The translations under genes and the position numbers were made by a program. 50,532 bases of DNA from BPJO01 sp037189665 (GTDB lineage: Bacteria; Planctomycetota; Phycisphaerae; Tepidisphaerales; Tepidisphaeraceae), in the NCBI GenBank assembly GCA_037189665.1, contig JBBCIV010000227.1, positions 1 to 50,532 on the forward strand. The letters run 5' to 3'. A model generated the notes under the pieces. The model made no database searches and was not told the DNA's origin. It saw nothing but the letters and a program-made list of their open reading frames with translations. Below are positions 1-8,419 of the stretch, piece by piece; within the stretch, counting starts at the first letter, position 1, and the number at the start of each line of letters is the position of its first letter.

Positions 1-14
1 CGGAGGAGCAACAT

Positions 15-785
15 ATGAGTCAGGACGTCCATCCGTTTTCCCTTCAAGGCGAGGTCGCCCTGGTCACCGGCGGCGGAACGGGGCTGGGACAGGGCATCGC
101 GCGGTGCCTGACGCAAGCCGGCGCACGGGTCATCATTGTCGGCCGGCGCGAGGCGGAGCTTCAGCGGGCGGCAGCGGAGATCGGACCGAAGACGTGCGCG
201 CTGTGCGGGGACGTGACGCAGTTTGACGACGTTGCGTCGGTCGTCTCCCGCGCCGAGGTCGCGGCCGGCGGGCCGATCAGCATTCTGGTCAACAACGCCG
301 GCATCCACCTCAAGAAGCCGGCGGTCGAGACGAGCGTGACCGACTTTTCGGCGGTCCTGAATACCCACGTGCTGGGCGCGCATGCGATGAGCCAGGCGGT
401 GCTGCCCGGCATGACGTCGCGCGGCCGCGGGTCGATCGTCTTCATCGCGTCGATGACCAGCTTCATGGGCATCCCGAACGTGATCGCCTACTCCGCCGCC
501 AAGAGCGCGTACGTCGGCATGGTGCGATCGCTGGCGACCGAGGTCTCCGCGCAGGGCGTGCGCGTGAACGCCGTCGCGCCGGGCTGGATCGAATCGCCCA
601 TGCTCCGCAAGGCGTTGGACGGCGATCCGAAGCGTCGCGACCGCATCCTCGCCCGCACGCCGATGGGCGGCTTCGGCTCGCCGGACGACATCGGGAACGC
701 CGTGGTGTACCTCTGCTCGCCTGCCGCCAGGTTCGTCACCGGCGTGGTGCTGCCGGTGGACGGCGGGGCGAGCATCGGGTTCTGA
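15..785 (+). CDS. SDR-family NAD(P)-dependent oxidoreductase
   Basis: Classical short-chain dehydrogenase/reductase of 256 residues, the usual length for the family. The Rossmann nucleotide-binding motif TGGGTGLGQG is at residues 18-27, NNAG at 93-96, and the catalytic triad is S146, Y159 and K163 (YSAAK). The C-terminus carries the usual PVDGGASIGF ending. The fold and chemistry (NAD(P)-linked alcohol/ketone interconversion, cytoplasmic) follow from the family; the substrate cannot be read. It resembles FabG, gluconate 5-dehydrogenase and similar enzymes, but no fatty-acid or sugar-catabolic neighbours support a choice. A strong GGAGGAG ribosome site at 2-8 fixes the ATG. The gene may be the last of an operon that begins left of the window. 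Confidence 0.93.
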   Translation: MSQDVHPFSLQGEVALVTGGGTGLGQGIARCLTQAGARVIIVGRREAELQRAAAEIGPKTCALCGDVTQFDDVASVVSRAEVAAGGPISILVNNAGIHLKKPAVETSVTDFSAVLNTHVLGAHAMSQAVLPGMTSRGRGSIVFIASMTSFMGIPNVIAYSAAKSAYVGMVRSLATEVSAQGVRVNAVAPGWIESPMLRKALDGDPKRRDRILARTPMGGFGSPDDIGNAVVYLCSPAARFVTGVVLPVDGGASIGF

Positions 786-809
786 AAACGACTGCCCCGA
801 ACAGGGCGT

Positions 810-2096
810 ATGGAAAGCGTTCGTCCGGCGGCTACACTTCCCGGCGTGTCGGAGTTCGGAAGCCTACTGAGCATCACAATCGATCCCGCCGCCGCGGTGG
901 CCGCCCTGCGCGAAGGCGGGCTGCCGGTGGAAGTCGTCGGCGCGGACGAAGATTGGCGGCAACTGATCATCTCGCCGCGCAACGGTTCATCAGGGGGCTC
1001 GTCCGGCCGGCTGACGATGGTTTTGAAGACGCGGGAGATCGACCAGCTCTTCTTCCGCAAGACCACGCCCAACCTCGTCCGCCGGATCGCTCAACTGCCG
1101 GCGGAAGACCCGAAGCGCCAGCGTGACCTGCAACGCCTCATCCCCCACCTCTCCGTCTGCCTCGAAATGACCGCCGAGCCGGCGTTCTCGGAATACGGCG
1201 AGTTCATCGAGGCGATGACGCTGGTCGCCCGGCTGATCGACGGCATCTTCGTCATTCCCGCCGGCGTGCTCGACTGCGAAAGCCGCGAGATCCTCACCGC
1301 CGCCGGCAAGAGCAATCCCGACGCCCAGTTGCCCGTCATCCCCGAATTTCCGGCCGGGGTTGAGGACGATGAGCCGCAGGAAGAGGCATTCGAAAGCGGC
1401 GACCACGAGCCCCCCACCGCCCGGCGCGTCGCCGAGCGAATGTACACAATGCTAGCCGTCGCGTACCGCGGCGTGCTCGACATCAACCAGGAACGCCCCG
1501 AACGGCAGGTGCGACTCACCCAGCTCGGCGACTGGTTCTGGACGCTCGAAGTCGGCCACGAACTGGAGGAATACGAACGCTACATCCTCGACCAGCCGCT
1601 GGGCGATATCTCGCGCGAGCACGCGCAGCAATTGTCGCAGCAGTTCGAGTCGGTGCTGGTGCTGGCGTGGTCACTGGGACTGGTAGACCTGCCCGCGCAC
1701 GACCACTTCGTCCAGGCGAAGAAGCTGGCCGACGTTTTGGGCATGCTGCGGGAAGACACCCGCTTCGTGATCGATTCGGCCGAGCTTCGCAGCGAGCTGG
1801 ACCTCCGCGCCGCCGCCGACCGGCTGATGGCGGTACACTGGCGATTGCGAGAGTACGAACTCACCCCCCGGCCGGTGGACTTCGAAGGCATGTGTCGAGA
1901 TGCGTGGTTCGGCCCGATCGACCTCGGCAGCCTCCCCACCATCGAAGGCGACCTCGCCATCGCCGGCCAGCCCATCACCCGTGCGGATCCGGCGATCCGC
2001 ATCCGCACCCAGATCGCCATCCAACACCGCCACCGGGCTATCAACTGGGTATGCGGGCATCACCCCGTGTTCTCACGCGTGGATATCTCGACGTAG
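810..2096 (+). CDS. DUF4272 domain-containing protein
   Basis: A 428-residue cytoplasmic protein with no signal peptide or membrane segment. The C-terminal half from about residue 205 (ARRVAERMYTML, then LTQLGDWFWTLEVG, then LVLAWSLGLVDLP) resembles the DUF4272 family, whose function is unknown. The N-terminal half is acidic and probably a separate domain. It starts 24 bases after the SDR stop, so the two may be co-transcribed. The start is uncertain: ATG at 810 has only a weak AGGG upstream, and GTG at 849 is an in-frame alternative. The last ~20 residues, rich in His and Arg, look like a poorly conserved tail. The family match was made by eye. Confidence 0.75.
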   Translation: MESVRPAATLPGVSEFGSLLSITIDPAAAVAALREGGLPVEVVGADEDWRQLIISPRNGSSGGSSGRLTMVLKTREIDQLFFRKTTPNLVRRIAQLPAEDPKRQRDLQRLIPHLSVCLEMTAEPAFSEYGEFIEAMTLVARLIDGIFVIPAGVLDCESREILTAAGKSNPDAQLPVIPEFPAGVEDDEPQEEAFESGDHEPPTARRVAERMYTMLAVAYRGVLDINQERPERQVRLTQLGDWFWTLEVGHELEEYERYILDQPLGDISREHAQQLSQQFESVLVLAWSLGLVDLPAHDHFVQAKKLADVLGMLREDTRFVIDSAELRSELDLRAAADRLMAVHWRLREYELTPRPVDFEGMCRDAWFGPIDLGSLPTIEGDLAIAGQPITRADPAIRIRTQIAIQHRHRAINWVCGHHPVFSRVDIST

Positions 2097-2196
2097 CGCA
2101 GCAGTTGATGCATGCCCGCATCTACTCCAACGACGTTTCGCAAACGCCGGGAAACAATTCATCATGCAATTTTCGACTGCGCCGTTCAGATAATCT

Positions 2197-2943
2197 CTAT
2201 TCCGTCACCGTTGCTTTTCGACGCTGGCGAAGCGCTTCGCCCATCACGATCGCGCCTGCGTGAGAGAGCGAGAGCGAGCTTGCGCCTTCGATCGTCGGGA
2301 TCGTGACGAACCGATCGCAGATCTGCCGGACCGCGCCGGAGATTCCGCGTTTTTCACCGCCGATGCAGAGGCAGACTCCGCGCGTGAGGTTGACGTCGAA
2401 GATCGTCCGCTTAGCGCCGGCCAGGCAGCCGTACAGGCGGATCGATTGCTTCTGCATCGCGGTCAGCAGATCGACGCCTTCGAACTGCACGAGCGGCAGG
2501 CGTTCGAGGCCGCCGGAACTGGAACGGGAAACCTCGGTTTCGTCGAAGTCCCAGAGATGTTTCTTGATCAATAAGGCATCGACGCCGACGGCATCGGCAC
2601 TGCGGATGGTGAAGCCAAGGTTTCGCGCATCGTCGACGCCCTCGAGCATCAGGAGCAGCGGCGGCCGGGTGAGGCGGAAGAGGTGGTCGAGGAGTTGGTC
2701 CTCGGTCCAGCGCGGCTTGGGCGAGCAGACCGCGATCACCCCGCCGTGCGATTGGCCGTGGGCGAGCGCGGTGAGCTCTTCGCCGCTAACGCGTTTGACC
2801 GGCACGTTCGCCTCGACGGCGGCGGCGAGGAGTTCCTCGGTTTTGGCGGCGGGGATGTCGTGCTTCAGCAGCACGACTTCGATCCGACGACGACGCGCCA
2901 CCAGCGCCGACAACACGCATTGCTTGCCCTCCAGATGAATCAT
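2197..2943 (-). CDS. TrmH/SpoU-family RNA 2'-O-methyltransferase
   Basis: A 248-residue SPOUT methyltransferase, expected to use S-adenosylmethionine to 2'-O-methylate a ribose in rRNA or tRNA. The N-terminal ~85 residues match the SpoU substrate-binding domain of RlmB-type enzymes, including the HGGVIAV segment that precedes the catalytic domain. SPOUT motif 1 is LEGVDDARNLGFTIRSA (the Arg of NLG..IR is kept), motif 2 is CIGGEKRGIS, and motif 3 is IPTIEGASSLSLS. Motif 3 normally reads SLNVS, so the conserved Asn is Ser here. The gene converges on the DUF4272 gene across about 100 bases. The RNA target cannot be assigned from sequence alone. Confidence 0.88.
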   Translation of the reverse strand: MIHLEGKQCVLSALVARRRRIEVVLLKHDIPAAKTEELLAAAVEANVPVKRVSGEELTALAHGQSHGGVIAVCSPKPRWTEDQLLDHLFRLTRPPLLLMLEGVDDARNLGFTIRSADAVGVDALLIKKHLWDFDETEVSRSSSGGLERLPLVQFEGVDLLTAMQKQSIRLYGCLAGAKRTIFDVNLTRGVCLCIGGEKRGISGAVRQICDRFVTIPTIEGASSLSLSHAGAIVMGEALRQRRKATVTE

Positions 2944-3091
2944 GCCGCGATGATACGCCTCGCCGCCGCTCGTGCCATGCGCGCAGGCCGGCGAAGGAGT
3001 CCGGGCGACGCTTCACCTTCCCTGATACGCCGTGCTGGGAGGGCTCCACGTCACCCGGACGGAACGGGCACAGGGAGAAAATGGCGAACGT

Positions 3092-3169
3092 GGAACGCGA
3101 AATGTGAAATGCGTTCACGAAGGCAGACGGGAACGCCGCCTTTTACTACGCTCCACACTTCGCATTCCT
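3092..3169. repeat. Imperfect intergenic inverted repeat
   Basis: Two arms at about 3092-3109 and 3152-3169 read GGAACGCGAAATGTGAAA and, on the other strand, GGAATGCGAAGTGTGGAG, so about 14 of 18 positions can pair around a ~42-base loop. It sits between a small secreted-protein gene (stop at 3171) and the methyltransferase start at 2943. It could act as a transcript 3' end, but there is no U-tract. The iterated GCGAAATG-like words resemble the purine-rich repeats seen at 45808 and 46901. Confidence 0.5.
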
Positions 3170-3170
3170 G

Positions 3171-3581
3171 CTATTCCTGCTGCTCATACGCACCACCACT
3201 GAACGTATATCGGTGCGTGCTGCCGTCGGGCTTGGTCCAGACGAGCAAGCCGCTAACCTTGCCGCCGGACTTGCGGCCGACCCATTGCAGGCTGCCCTGG
3301 GTCTGGCTGGTCATGTTGGCGGTGAATACATCCTGGTTGTCGCCCTGGAGCGCGTACGCAACCGTATTGAAGCCGTACATCGCCAGCGCTTCGAACGACA
3401 ACTCGTTGTTGTGGAACAACGCCGCGTCCTTGAACGCCTTCGCGCCGGCGGACTCGGCGTTGTTGTCAGGGGTGAAACTGATCGTCCAAGCACCTTCGAA
3501 TACATCGCCCGCAAGCGCGGGAACAGGGGTTAGAAACAGGGAAAGTGCCATTGCGGGACAAGCAAGCCACGACCATCGCAT
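3171..3581 (-). CDS. Small secreted protein of unknown function
   Basis: A 136-residue exported protein. The first ~24 residues are a signal peptide (MRWSWLACPAMALSLFLTP, then ALA before the mature GDVFEGAW). The mature part is short, beta-rich in appearance and Gly/Thr/Ser-rich, with no motif I recognise; the GxW...F pattern resembles small lipocalin-like or DUF-type periplasmic proteins. A longer frame exists upstream, but the start at 3581 is chosen because GGAGG lies 5 bases before this ATG and it exposes the signal peptide. It lies 79 bases downstream of the AlgX-like gene on the same strand, so it may be the third gene of that operon and act in the periplasm. Confidence 0.75.
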   Translation of the reverse strand: MRWSWLACPAMALSLFLTPVPALAGDVFEGAWTISFTPDNNAESAGAKAFKDAALFHNNELSFEALAMYGFNTVAYALQGDNQDVFTANMTSQTQGSLQWVGRKSGGKVSGLLVWTKPDGSTHRYTFSGGAYEQQE

Positions 3582-3660
3582 CGCGACCTCCGGAATCTCT
3601 AAAACGTCACACCGGAGAAGACGTACGATTTGCGGACGTGACCGGCAAACTGGGTGTTTC

Positions 3661-4767
3661 CTACCAGTCGTTGCACTGGATTTTGCGAATGGAAAAGGCG
3701 AGCAACACAACGCGTTTCTTCGTCAGCAATTCAGGCCGGGCGGTCGCCTGGCGGACCATCTGGCTGGCCTGCACGCCAAACTGCGCAGCCGACTGGACCG
3801 GCAGGCCGGTTTCGAGGGACAGCATCTGGGCAAAGCCGGCCTGGTTTCGCGCGAACTGCTCGGCGTAGCTGTCACCAAGAATAAGGACGGGCGCGTCATC
3901 GCCGAATAGGTCAGGCGAAGCCTGGGGGAACACGAGTCGCACTTGCTCTTCGACGACGTCTTCTTCCATCGTGCTGGGCCGATTGCTGATGTCGCCGCGC
4001 ATGGCATGGCGGAAGGTTTTCTGTTCGAAGCGTTGGCGAGGAATGGCATCGCCGACGAGTTCGTCCACGCGCGGCGCAATGCTCGCGGCCGCGACGCGCA
4101 TAGCGAACTGCGTCCAGTGCGTGTCGGTCGCGAAGAACAGCGGCGCTTCCCCGCGGCGGGCCCAGAGCGCGTCGGTGACGTCGATCACCTCCACTCCCTG
4201 GCTGCGAAGCGAATCGATCCAGGCGTGATGGCCTTTGTTCAAGAGCGGGCCGTCGGAGAGCTTGTACTCGGGATCGACGCGATCAGGGCAGATCGTCACC
4301 TTCGCAGGTACAGGCATGACGATGAAATGGATGCCGCGCTCTCGCATCCGCTTGGAGAAGGCAACGAGCGTGGCAGCGGCATCGCGCGGGCGATGTTCGC
4401 GGGGATCGACAAACGATCGGCCGTAGGCGACGGCGAGGTCTTCGCGGACGAAGACGAAGCCGTCCGATCCGATCACGTGATCGCCGCCGGTCGGCTGCAT
4501 TGCGCGGATCGGCACGCCGAACGCCAGCGTTCGGGCCGCCATGCCGGGAATGAACCGCACGTTCAGGTCGGCCTCGATCTGCTTCGGCGCCTCCTGAGCC
4601 GACTCCTCCCGCCAGATCGCCCGCCAGCGCGCCAGGTCGGCGGCGCGAACGCCGAAGATCAAGTGATAGGCGCCCATCAGCGTCACGGTCGTTAGTACGA
4701 GCGTCGGCAGCCAGACCGCCGTCAGGCGATGACGGCGACAACGAGGATGTGCGGCGGGCGTGGGCAT
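3661..4767 (-). CDS. AlgX/AlgJ-like SGNH acetyltransferase-type protein
   Basis: A 368-residue protein with an N-terminal membrane segment (about residues 17-38, LTAVWLPTLVLTTVTLMGAYHL) followed by a periplasmic SGNH-like domain. The alginate O-acetyltransferase (AlgX/AlgJ) signature is present: DTHWT with D215 and H217, and GDSYAEQF with the putative nucleophile S300. In this family an MBOAT partner passes acetyl groups across the membrane and the SGNH protein attaches them to an exported polysaccharide. The ATG overlaps the stop of the MBOAT gene (TGATG), implying translational coupling. No alginate synthase genes are nearby, so the acceptor polysaccharide is unknown. Confidence 0.9.
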   Translation of the reverse strand: MPTPAAHPRCRRHRLTAVWLPTLVLTTVTLMGAYHLIFGVRAADLARWRAIWREESAQEAPKQIEADLNVRFIPGMAARTLAFGVPIRAMQPTGGDHVIGSDGFVFVREDLAVAYGRSFVDPREHRPRDAAATLVAFSKRMRERGIHFIVMPVPAKVTICPDRVDPEYKLSDGPLLNKGHHAWIDSLRSQGVEVIDVTDALWARRGEAPLFFATDTHWTQFAMRVAAASIAPRVDELVGDAIPRQRFEQKTFRHAMRGDISNRPSTMEEDVVEEQVRLVFPQASPDLFGDDAPVLILGDSYAEQFARNQAGFAQMLSLETGLPVQSAAQFGVQASQMVRQATARPELLTKKRVVLLAFSIRKIQCNDW

Positions 4768-6230
4768 CAGAATTTAAAGTACAGGAACGGCACCGACGTT
4801 CGCATCAGCATCACCACCATCGACACCACAAACACGATGCCGGCAAACCCGGTCACCGTCGGCGTGATCTTTTTCGACATTTTCTGCGACTGCCATCCGA
4901 AGAACACGATCGCCGCTCCCACTGCCATCGCGGCGAGGAACGACCAGTGCGTGATGGCGGCATGGGCGGCGAGGTTGTAGTCGAGCGCGAAGGGGTTGAA
5001 CATCATCACCGTCATCGTCAGGCTCGCCTCCAGCGAGGGGCTGCGGAAGACGACCCACGACACCAGGAGAAACAGGATCGTCACCGCCCGCCGGCCAGGG
5101 CGCCAACGACGATCGGGCGAGGCGGCAGTGCCGGTGGCGCGCTCGATCGCCAGCACCACGCCGTGCATCACGCCCCAGACCAGAAAAACGAGCCCCGCCC
5201 CATGCCACACGCCGGCGATCGTCATCGTCAGCAACAAGTTGATCATCGTGCGCGACGGCCCGCGCCGGTTGCCGCCCAGCGGGATGTAGATGTAATCGCG
5301 AAGCCACCGCGACAGCGTCATGTGCCATCGTCGCCAGAATTCGGTAAGCGTGGCGGCCTTATAGGGCGAGGCAAAGTTTTCGGGGAAGCGAAAGCCGAGC
5401 ATCAGCGCCAGCCCGATCGCCATGTCGGAGTAGCCGGAAAAGTCGAAGTAGATCTGCAGCGCGAACGCCGCCGCCCCGCACCAGTTATAGCCGACGTGCC
5501 CCCCGCCGGCGGCGAAGATCGGATCGACTGCGGCCGCCAGCGTGTCGGCGACGAGCACCTTCTTGCCCAGCCCGATGCAGAACCGCGTCATCCCGCGCGA
5601 AAACCGCCGCACGCCGGCTCGCGGGTGCAGCAGTTGCATCTGCAACTCCTGGAACCGGATGATCGGCCCCGCCACCAGGTGCGGAAACTGCGAGATGTAG
5701 CACGCAAACGCGACCAGCCCGCGAACATGACAAGCCGCTCGCTGGCAGCGAGTGGCAGCAGGTCCCGCTCGTTTCAAATACTCACTCGCAGCCGACCGCG
5801 CGCCGTGATGATAGATGTCCAGCACGTAGCTGATCGACTCGAACGTGTAGAACGAGATGCCCGCCGGCAGCGCGACGTTCGCAAGAAGCTGCACCAGCGG
5901 GCTTTCCCCGCCCACTCCCGCCGCCACCGCGGGGCCATACTTGAAGAACAAAAGCAGGCCCAGCGTGTTGGCGATCGACAGGCCCAGGATCACCCGCCGA
6001 CCCGCCCGCGACGGCTCACGGCCGAAGTCGCCGGCCAGCAGCGCGCCGGCGACGTAGTCCACCAGCGTCGTCCAGATCAGGAGCGACAGGAACCACGGCC
6101 CGCTCCACGCATAAAAGCCGTAGCTCAGCAACGTCAACAGCGCCAGCCGAAACGCGCGCGGCGAGACGAAATACAGCAACAGCGACGCCGGGAGAAAGAA
6201 GCAAAGGAACAGCGGCGTGCTGAATACCAT
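4767..6230 (-). CDS. MBOAT O-acyltransferase, AlgI type
   Basis: A 487-residue polytopic membrane protein of the AlgI/DltB branch of MBOAT enzymes. Visible family signatures are FPHLVAGPIIRF, FDFSGYSDMAIGLALMLGF, FWRRWHMTLSRWLRDYIY and IPLGGNRRG, with the invariant His as H343 in GVWHGAGL. The enzyme is expected to move acyl (acetyl) groups to the outer face for polysaccharide O-acetylation with the coupled SGNH protein. A region of about 20 extra residues between DIYHHGA and AFACYISQF is unlike AlgI homologues; it is rich in Ala, Arg and Cys and coincides with a DNA palindrome at 5734-5756, so it looks like an in-frame insertion. The reading frame stays open. Confidence 0.92.
   Translation of the reverse strand: MVFSTPLFLCFFLPASLLLYFVSPRAFRLALLTLLSYGFYAWSGPWFLSLLIWTTLVDYVAGALLAGDFGREPSRAGRRVILGLSIANTLGLLLFFKYGPAVAAGVGGESPLVQLLANVALPAGISFYTFESISYVLDIYHHGARSAASEYLKRAGPAATRCQRAACHVRGLVAFACYISQFPHLVAGPIIRFQELQMQLLHPRAGVRRFSRGMTRFCIGLGKKVLVADTLAAAVDPIFAAGGGHVGYNWCGAAAFALQIYFDFSGYSDMAIGLALMLGFRFPENFASPYKAATLTEFWRRWHMTLSRWLRDYIYIPLGGNRRGPSRTMINLLLTMTIAGVWHGAGLVFLVWGVMHGVVLAIERATGTAASPDRRWRPGRRAVTILFLLVSWVVFRSPSLEASLTMTVMMFNPFALDYNLAAHAAITHWSFLAAMAVGAAIVFFGWQSQKMSKKITPTVTGFAGIVFVVSMVVMLMRTSVPFLYFKF
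5734..5756. repeat. Palindrome inside algI
   Basis: A 23-bp near-perfect palindrome: 11-base arms GCCGCTCGCTG and CAGCGAGTGGC around one base, with a single G-T type mismatch. It lies in the part of the MBOAT gene that encodes residues with no counterpart in AlgI homologues. It looks like a small palindromic element that inserted in frame, as Rickettsia palindromic elements do. No second copy was found in the window. Confidence 0.55.
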
Positions 6231-6284
6231 CGTTGTTGAACGCGGCCCCCACGCCCGTGCGAGCCGCCACTCCCCGCCGCTGGT

Positions 6285-8330
6285 TTAACCGACATCCAGC
6301 CCGTTCACAAACTCCTCCAGCGATTTGCGGGCCGCCTCGATTTGCAAACGCAGGCCGTCGCTCTCGCCTTGAAGCTTTTCGATGGCGGTCTCCTGTTCGT
6401 TGAGCTTGCCGAGCAGGCGGTTGTAGTACTGGCTGTTCCGCTCGACGGTCTTCATGTTCTCGCGAATGCGGGCCTGCTCTTCCGTGATCTTCTCGACCTG
6501 CTCCTGCTTTTCCTGCAACTGGCGGTTCAGGTCTACGACGGCCTGCGATCGGGTGATCGCCTCGGCGAGCGCCTTGCGGACATCTTCGGGAATCTCGCCC
6601 TGCCTGGAGAAAAACGTGAGCGTCTGCGTATCAAACGACAGCACCGCCAGCGACTGCAGGCTGACGTTCTCCTGCGCCACCTTGAACACCTTCTGCTCAC
6701 CCTTGGCGGCCGGCACCTTGAAGCGATAGAGGGATTGGGTCGTTTCGAACGGCTCATCCGTGCCGACCAGCTTCCAATCATAGATGACCGGATGTTCGAC
6801 GATGACGCCCTTATCGCGGTCGGATTTGTTGTCGATCGTGTACGTCATCGACTGCACGTTCTTGCGCGTGAGCTGGAGCACGCCCTTCACAATCTTGCCG
6901 GTCACGATCTGGGAGGCCGACTCGGGCTTGGTTTGCACAAGCACTTGCAGGTCGATGCCGTAGCTCAGCAGCCGTTTTTGCCCTGGGGGAACGTTGTCGA
7001 TCTGGGCGTCGCCGGCGTAGCTGCCAGCCTCGAACACGGTGATCGGGCCCTGGAGCAGATGCTTGTCGGTGTTGTTGGTGACCTGCGCGCCGTTAAGCGG
7101 ATGGTTCTGCAGGACGGCCGCGTTATAGATTGAAACTTTCTCGACTTCGACCTTGTCGGAGACGATCGGGATCATCGCGCTCTTTTGGCGCGGCAGCGAG
7201 ACATTGCCGACGGTGTATTGGAACAGTTCTCCGAGCTTCGCCGCCGACGCGACGGACTGGACGGAGGCGGTTGCATCGAGAGGTTCAGATAGCTTCCTTG
7301 CCTCCGTGGCGGTTTCCGCTTTGAGCATCGGAGCGGGCGCCGAAGCAGGCGCGGGGGCACCGGGAGCAAGGCGAGCTCTTCCCCCTGCGGCCCCTCTCGC
7401 GCTCACCCCGTCTTCATACTTCTGCGGCCGTAGTGATTGGTACAGCTCCATCTCCACCGTCGGCCGGGGGATGTACAACGGCTGGTACAGGTTCATCACG
7501 AAGCTGATCGGCCGGCCGCTGACGAGGTTGAGCTGCACGTTGTCCCAGTCGTTATCCGTCTGGTTTTCAACGATCGCCCATCCCTGCAGCGTTGCATCCT
7601 TGTCGGCCAGCACGAGCCGGTAGCTCGTCTTCCAGACCGGCGACTCCACGACGTACCCCAGCCGAATGCGCCGTTCGCCATCGCCGGCGAAATTGATCAC
7701 GACCGACTTCTTGTCCTGGTCGCGCGCCTGCGCCAAGGCCGACAGCGCCCGGGCAAGCTCGTCCTGCAGCACCGGGTCTTCGATCTTCAGGTCGGTGACC
7801 TTCGACAGTTCGATCTGCTTCACGCTAGCGCCGTTCAGCAGGCTGATGAACCACGACTCGATCGCCGGTTGGTCCGGGCCGGGCGAAACCTGGCGTTTTT
7901 CGGTATTGAGGATCGTGCCTGGATAGGTTTCGTTCCCGACCGTCACCGTCACCTTCGCGCCGCGAAGCTGGCCCAACAACTGAAACAGCGGCGGGTTGCC
8001 GGTGATATCGACCTGAAAGCTTTTCAGCGTCTTCTCCACCGGGTCCTGCGACGGATACTGCACCGTCGACACCTTGCCGCCGTCCAGATCCTGGAGGACG
8101 AGGGATTTCAGGATGTCGTTGATCTGATTGGTTTTGAAGCGCAGCTCGGTTTGGCCCTGGCCTTTGACAGGGCCGAAGTGCTCGAAGTATCCCACGCCCG
8201 ACGAGAAGAGCACGACGTTCTTCACCGGTAGCGTCTGCTGTTGAGGCGGCATGTCCGGCGCATTCTGCCCAAGGGCGACGGCGGACGCAAACGCGATGGC
8301 GAGGAACGAATGGGGAGCAAGGTGGCGCAT
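6285..8330 (-). CDS. DUF4139 domain-containing exported protein
   Basis: A 681-residue protein with a signal peptide ending around ALGQ (residues 1-22). The body from VKNVVLFSSGVGYFEHFG onward matches DUF4139 proteins, which are beta-rich envelope proteins of unknown function. A low-complexity Ala/Pro linker lies near residues 320-340. The last ~90 residues (LNRQLQEKQEQVEKITEEQ and following) form a predicted coiled coil. The start ATG lies beside aroA, which is divergently transcribed about 90 bases away. It ends 54 bases upstream of the MBOAT start on the same strand, so it could be first in a DUF4139-algI-algX-like operon; whether it works with them is inference. Confidence 0.85.
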   Translation of the reverse strand: MRHLAPHSFLAIAFASAVALGQNAPDMPPQQQTLPVKNVVLFSSGVGYFEHFGPVKGQGQTELRFKTNQINDILKSLVLQDLDGGKVSTVQYPSQDPVEKTLKSFQVDITGNPPLFQLLGQLRGAKVTVTVGNETYPGTILNTEKRQVSPGPDQPAIESWFISLLNGASVKQIELSKVTDLKIEDPVLQDELARALSALAQARDQDKKSVVINFAGDGERRIRLGYVVESPVWKTSYRLVLADKDATLQGWAIVENQTDNDWDNVQLNLVSGRPISFVMNLYQPLYIPRPTVEMELYQSLRPQKYEDGVSARGAAGGRARLAPGAPAPASAPAPMLKAETATEARKLSEPLDATASVQSVASAAKLGELFQYTVGNVSLPRQKSAMIPIVSDKVEVEKVSIYNAAVLQNHPLNGAQVTNNTDKHLLQGPITVFEAGSYAGDAQIDNVPPGQKRLLSYGIDLQVLVQTKPESASQIVTGKIVKGVLQLTRKNVQSMTYTIDNKSDRDKGVIVEHPVIYDWKLVGTDEPFETTQSLYRFKVPAAKGEQKVFKVAQENVSLQSLAVLSFDTQTLTFFSRQGEIPEDVRKALAEAITRSQAVVDLNRQLQEKQEQVEKITEEQARIRENMKTVERNSQYYNRLLGKLNEQETAIEKLQGESDGLRLQIEAARKSLEEFVNGLDVG

Positions 8331-8419
8331 GGAGTCTCCGTAGTTGGTTTAGTCGTATGCTACTTGGACGCCGTGCAGGTGGGAAAGTTTCGGCGATATC
8401 CTTTAGGATGGCCGTCGGA

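Noticed and set aside
4749..6239. 496-residue plus-strand frame opposite the algI gene
   Set aside because: His/Arg/Gln-rich sequence with no domains; antisense shadow of algI.
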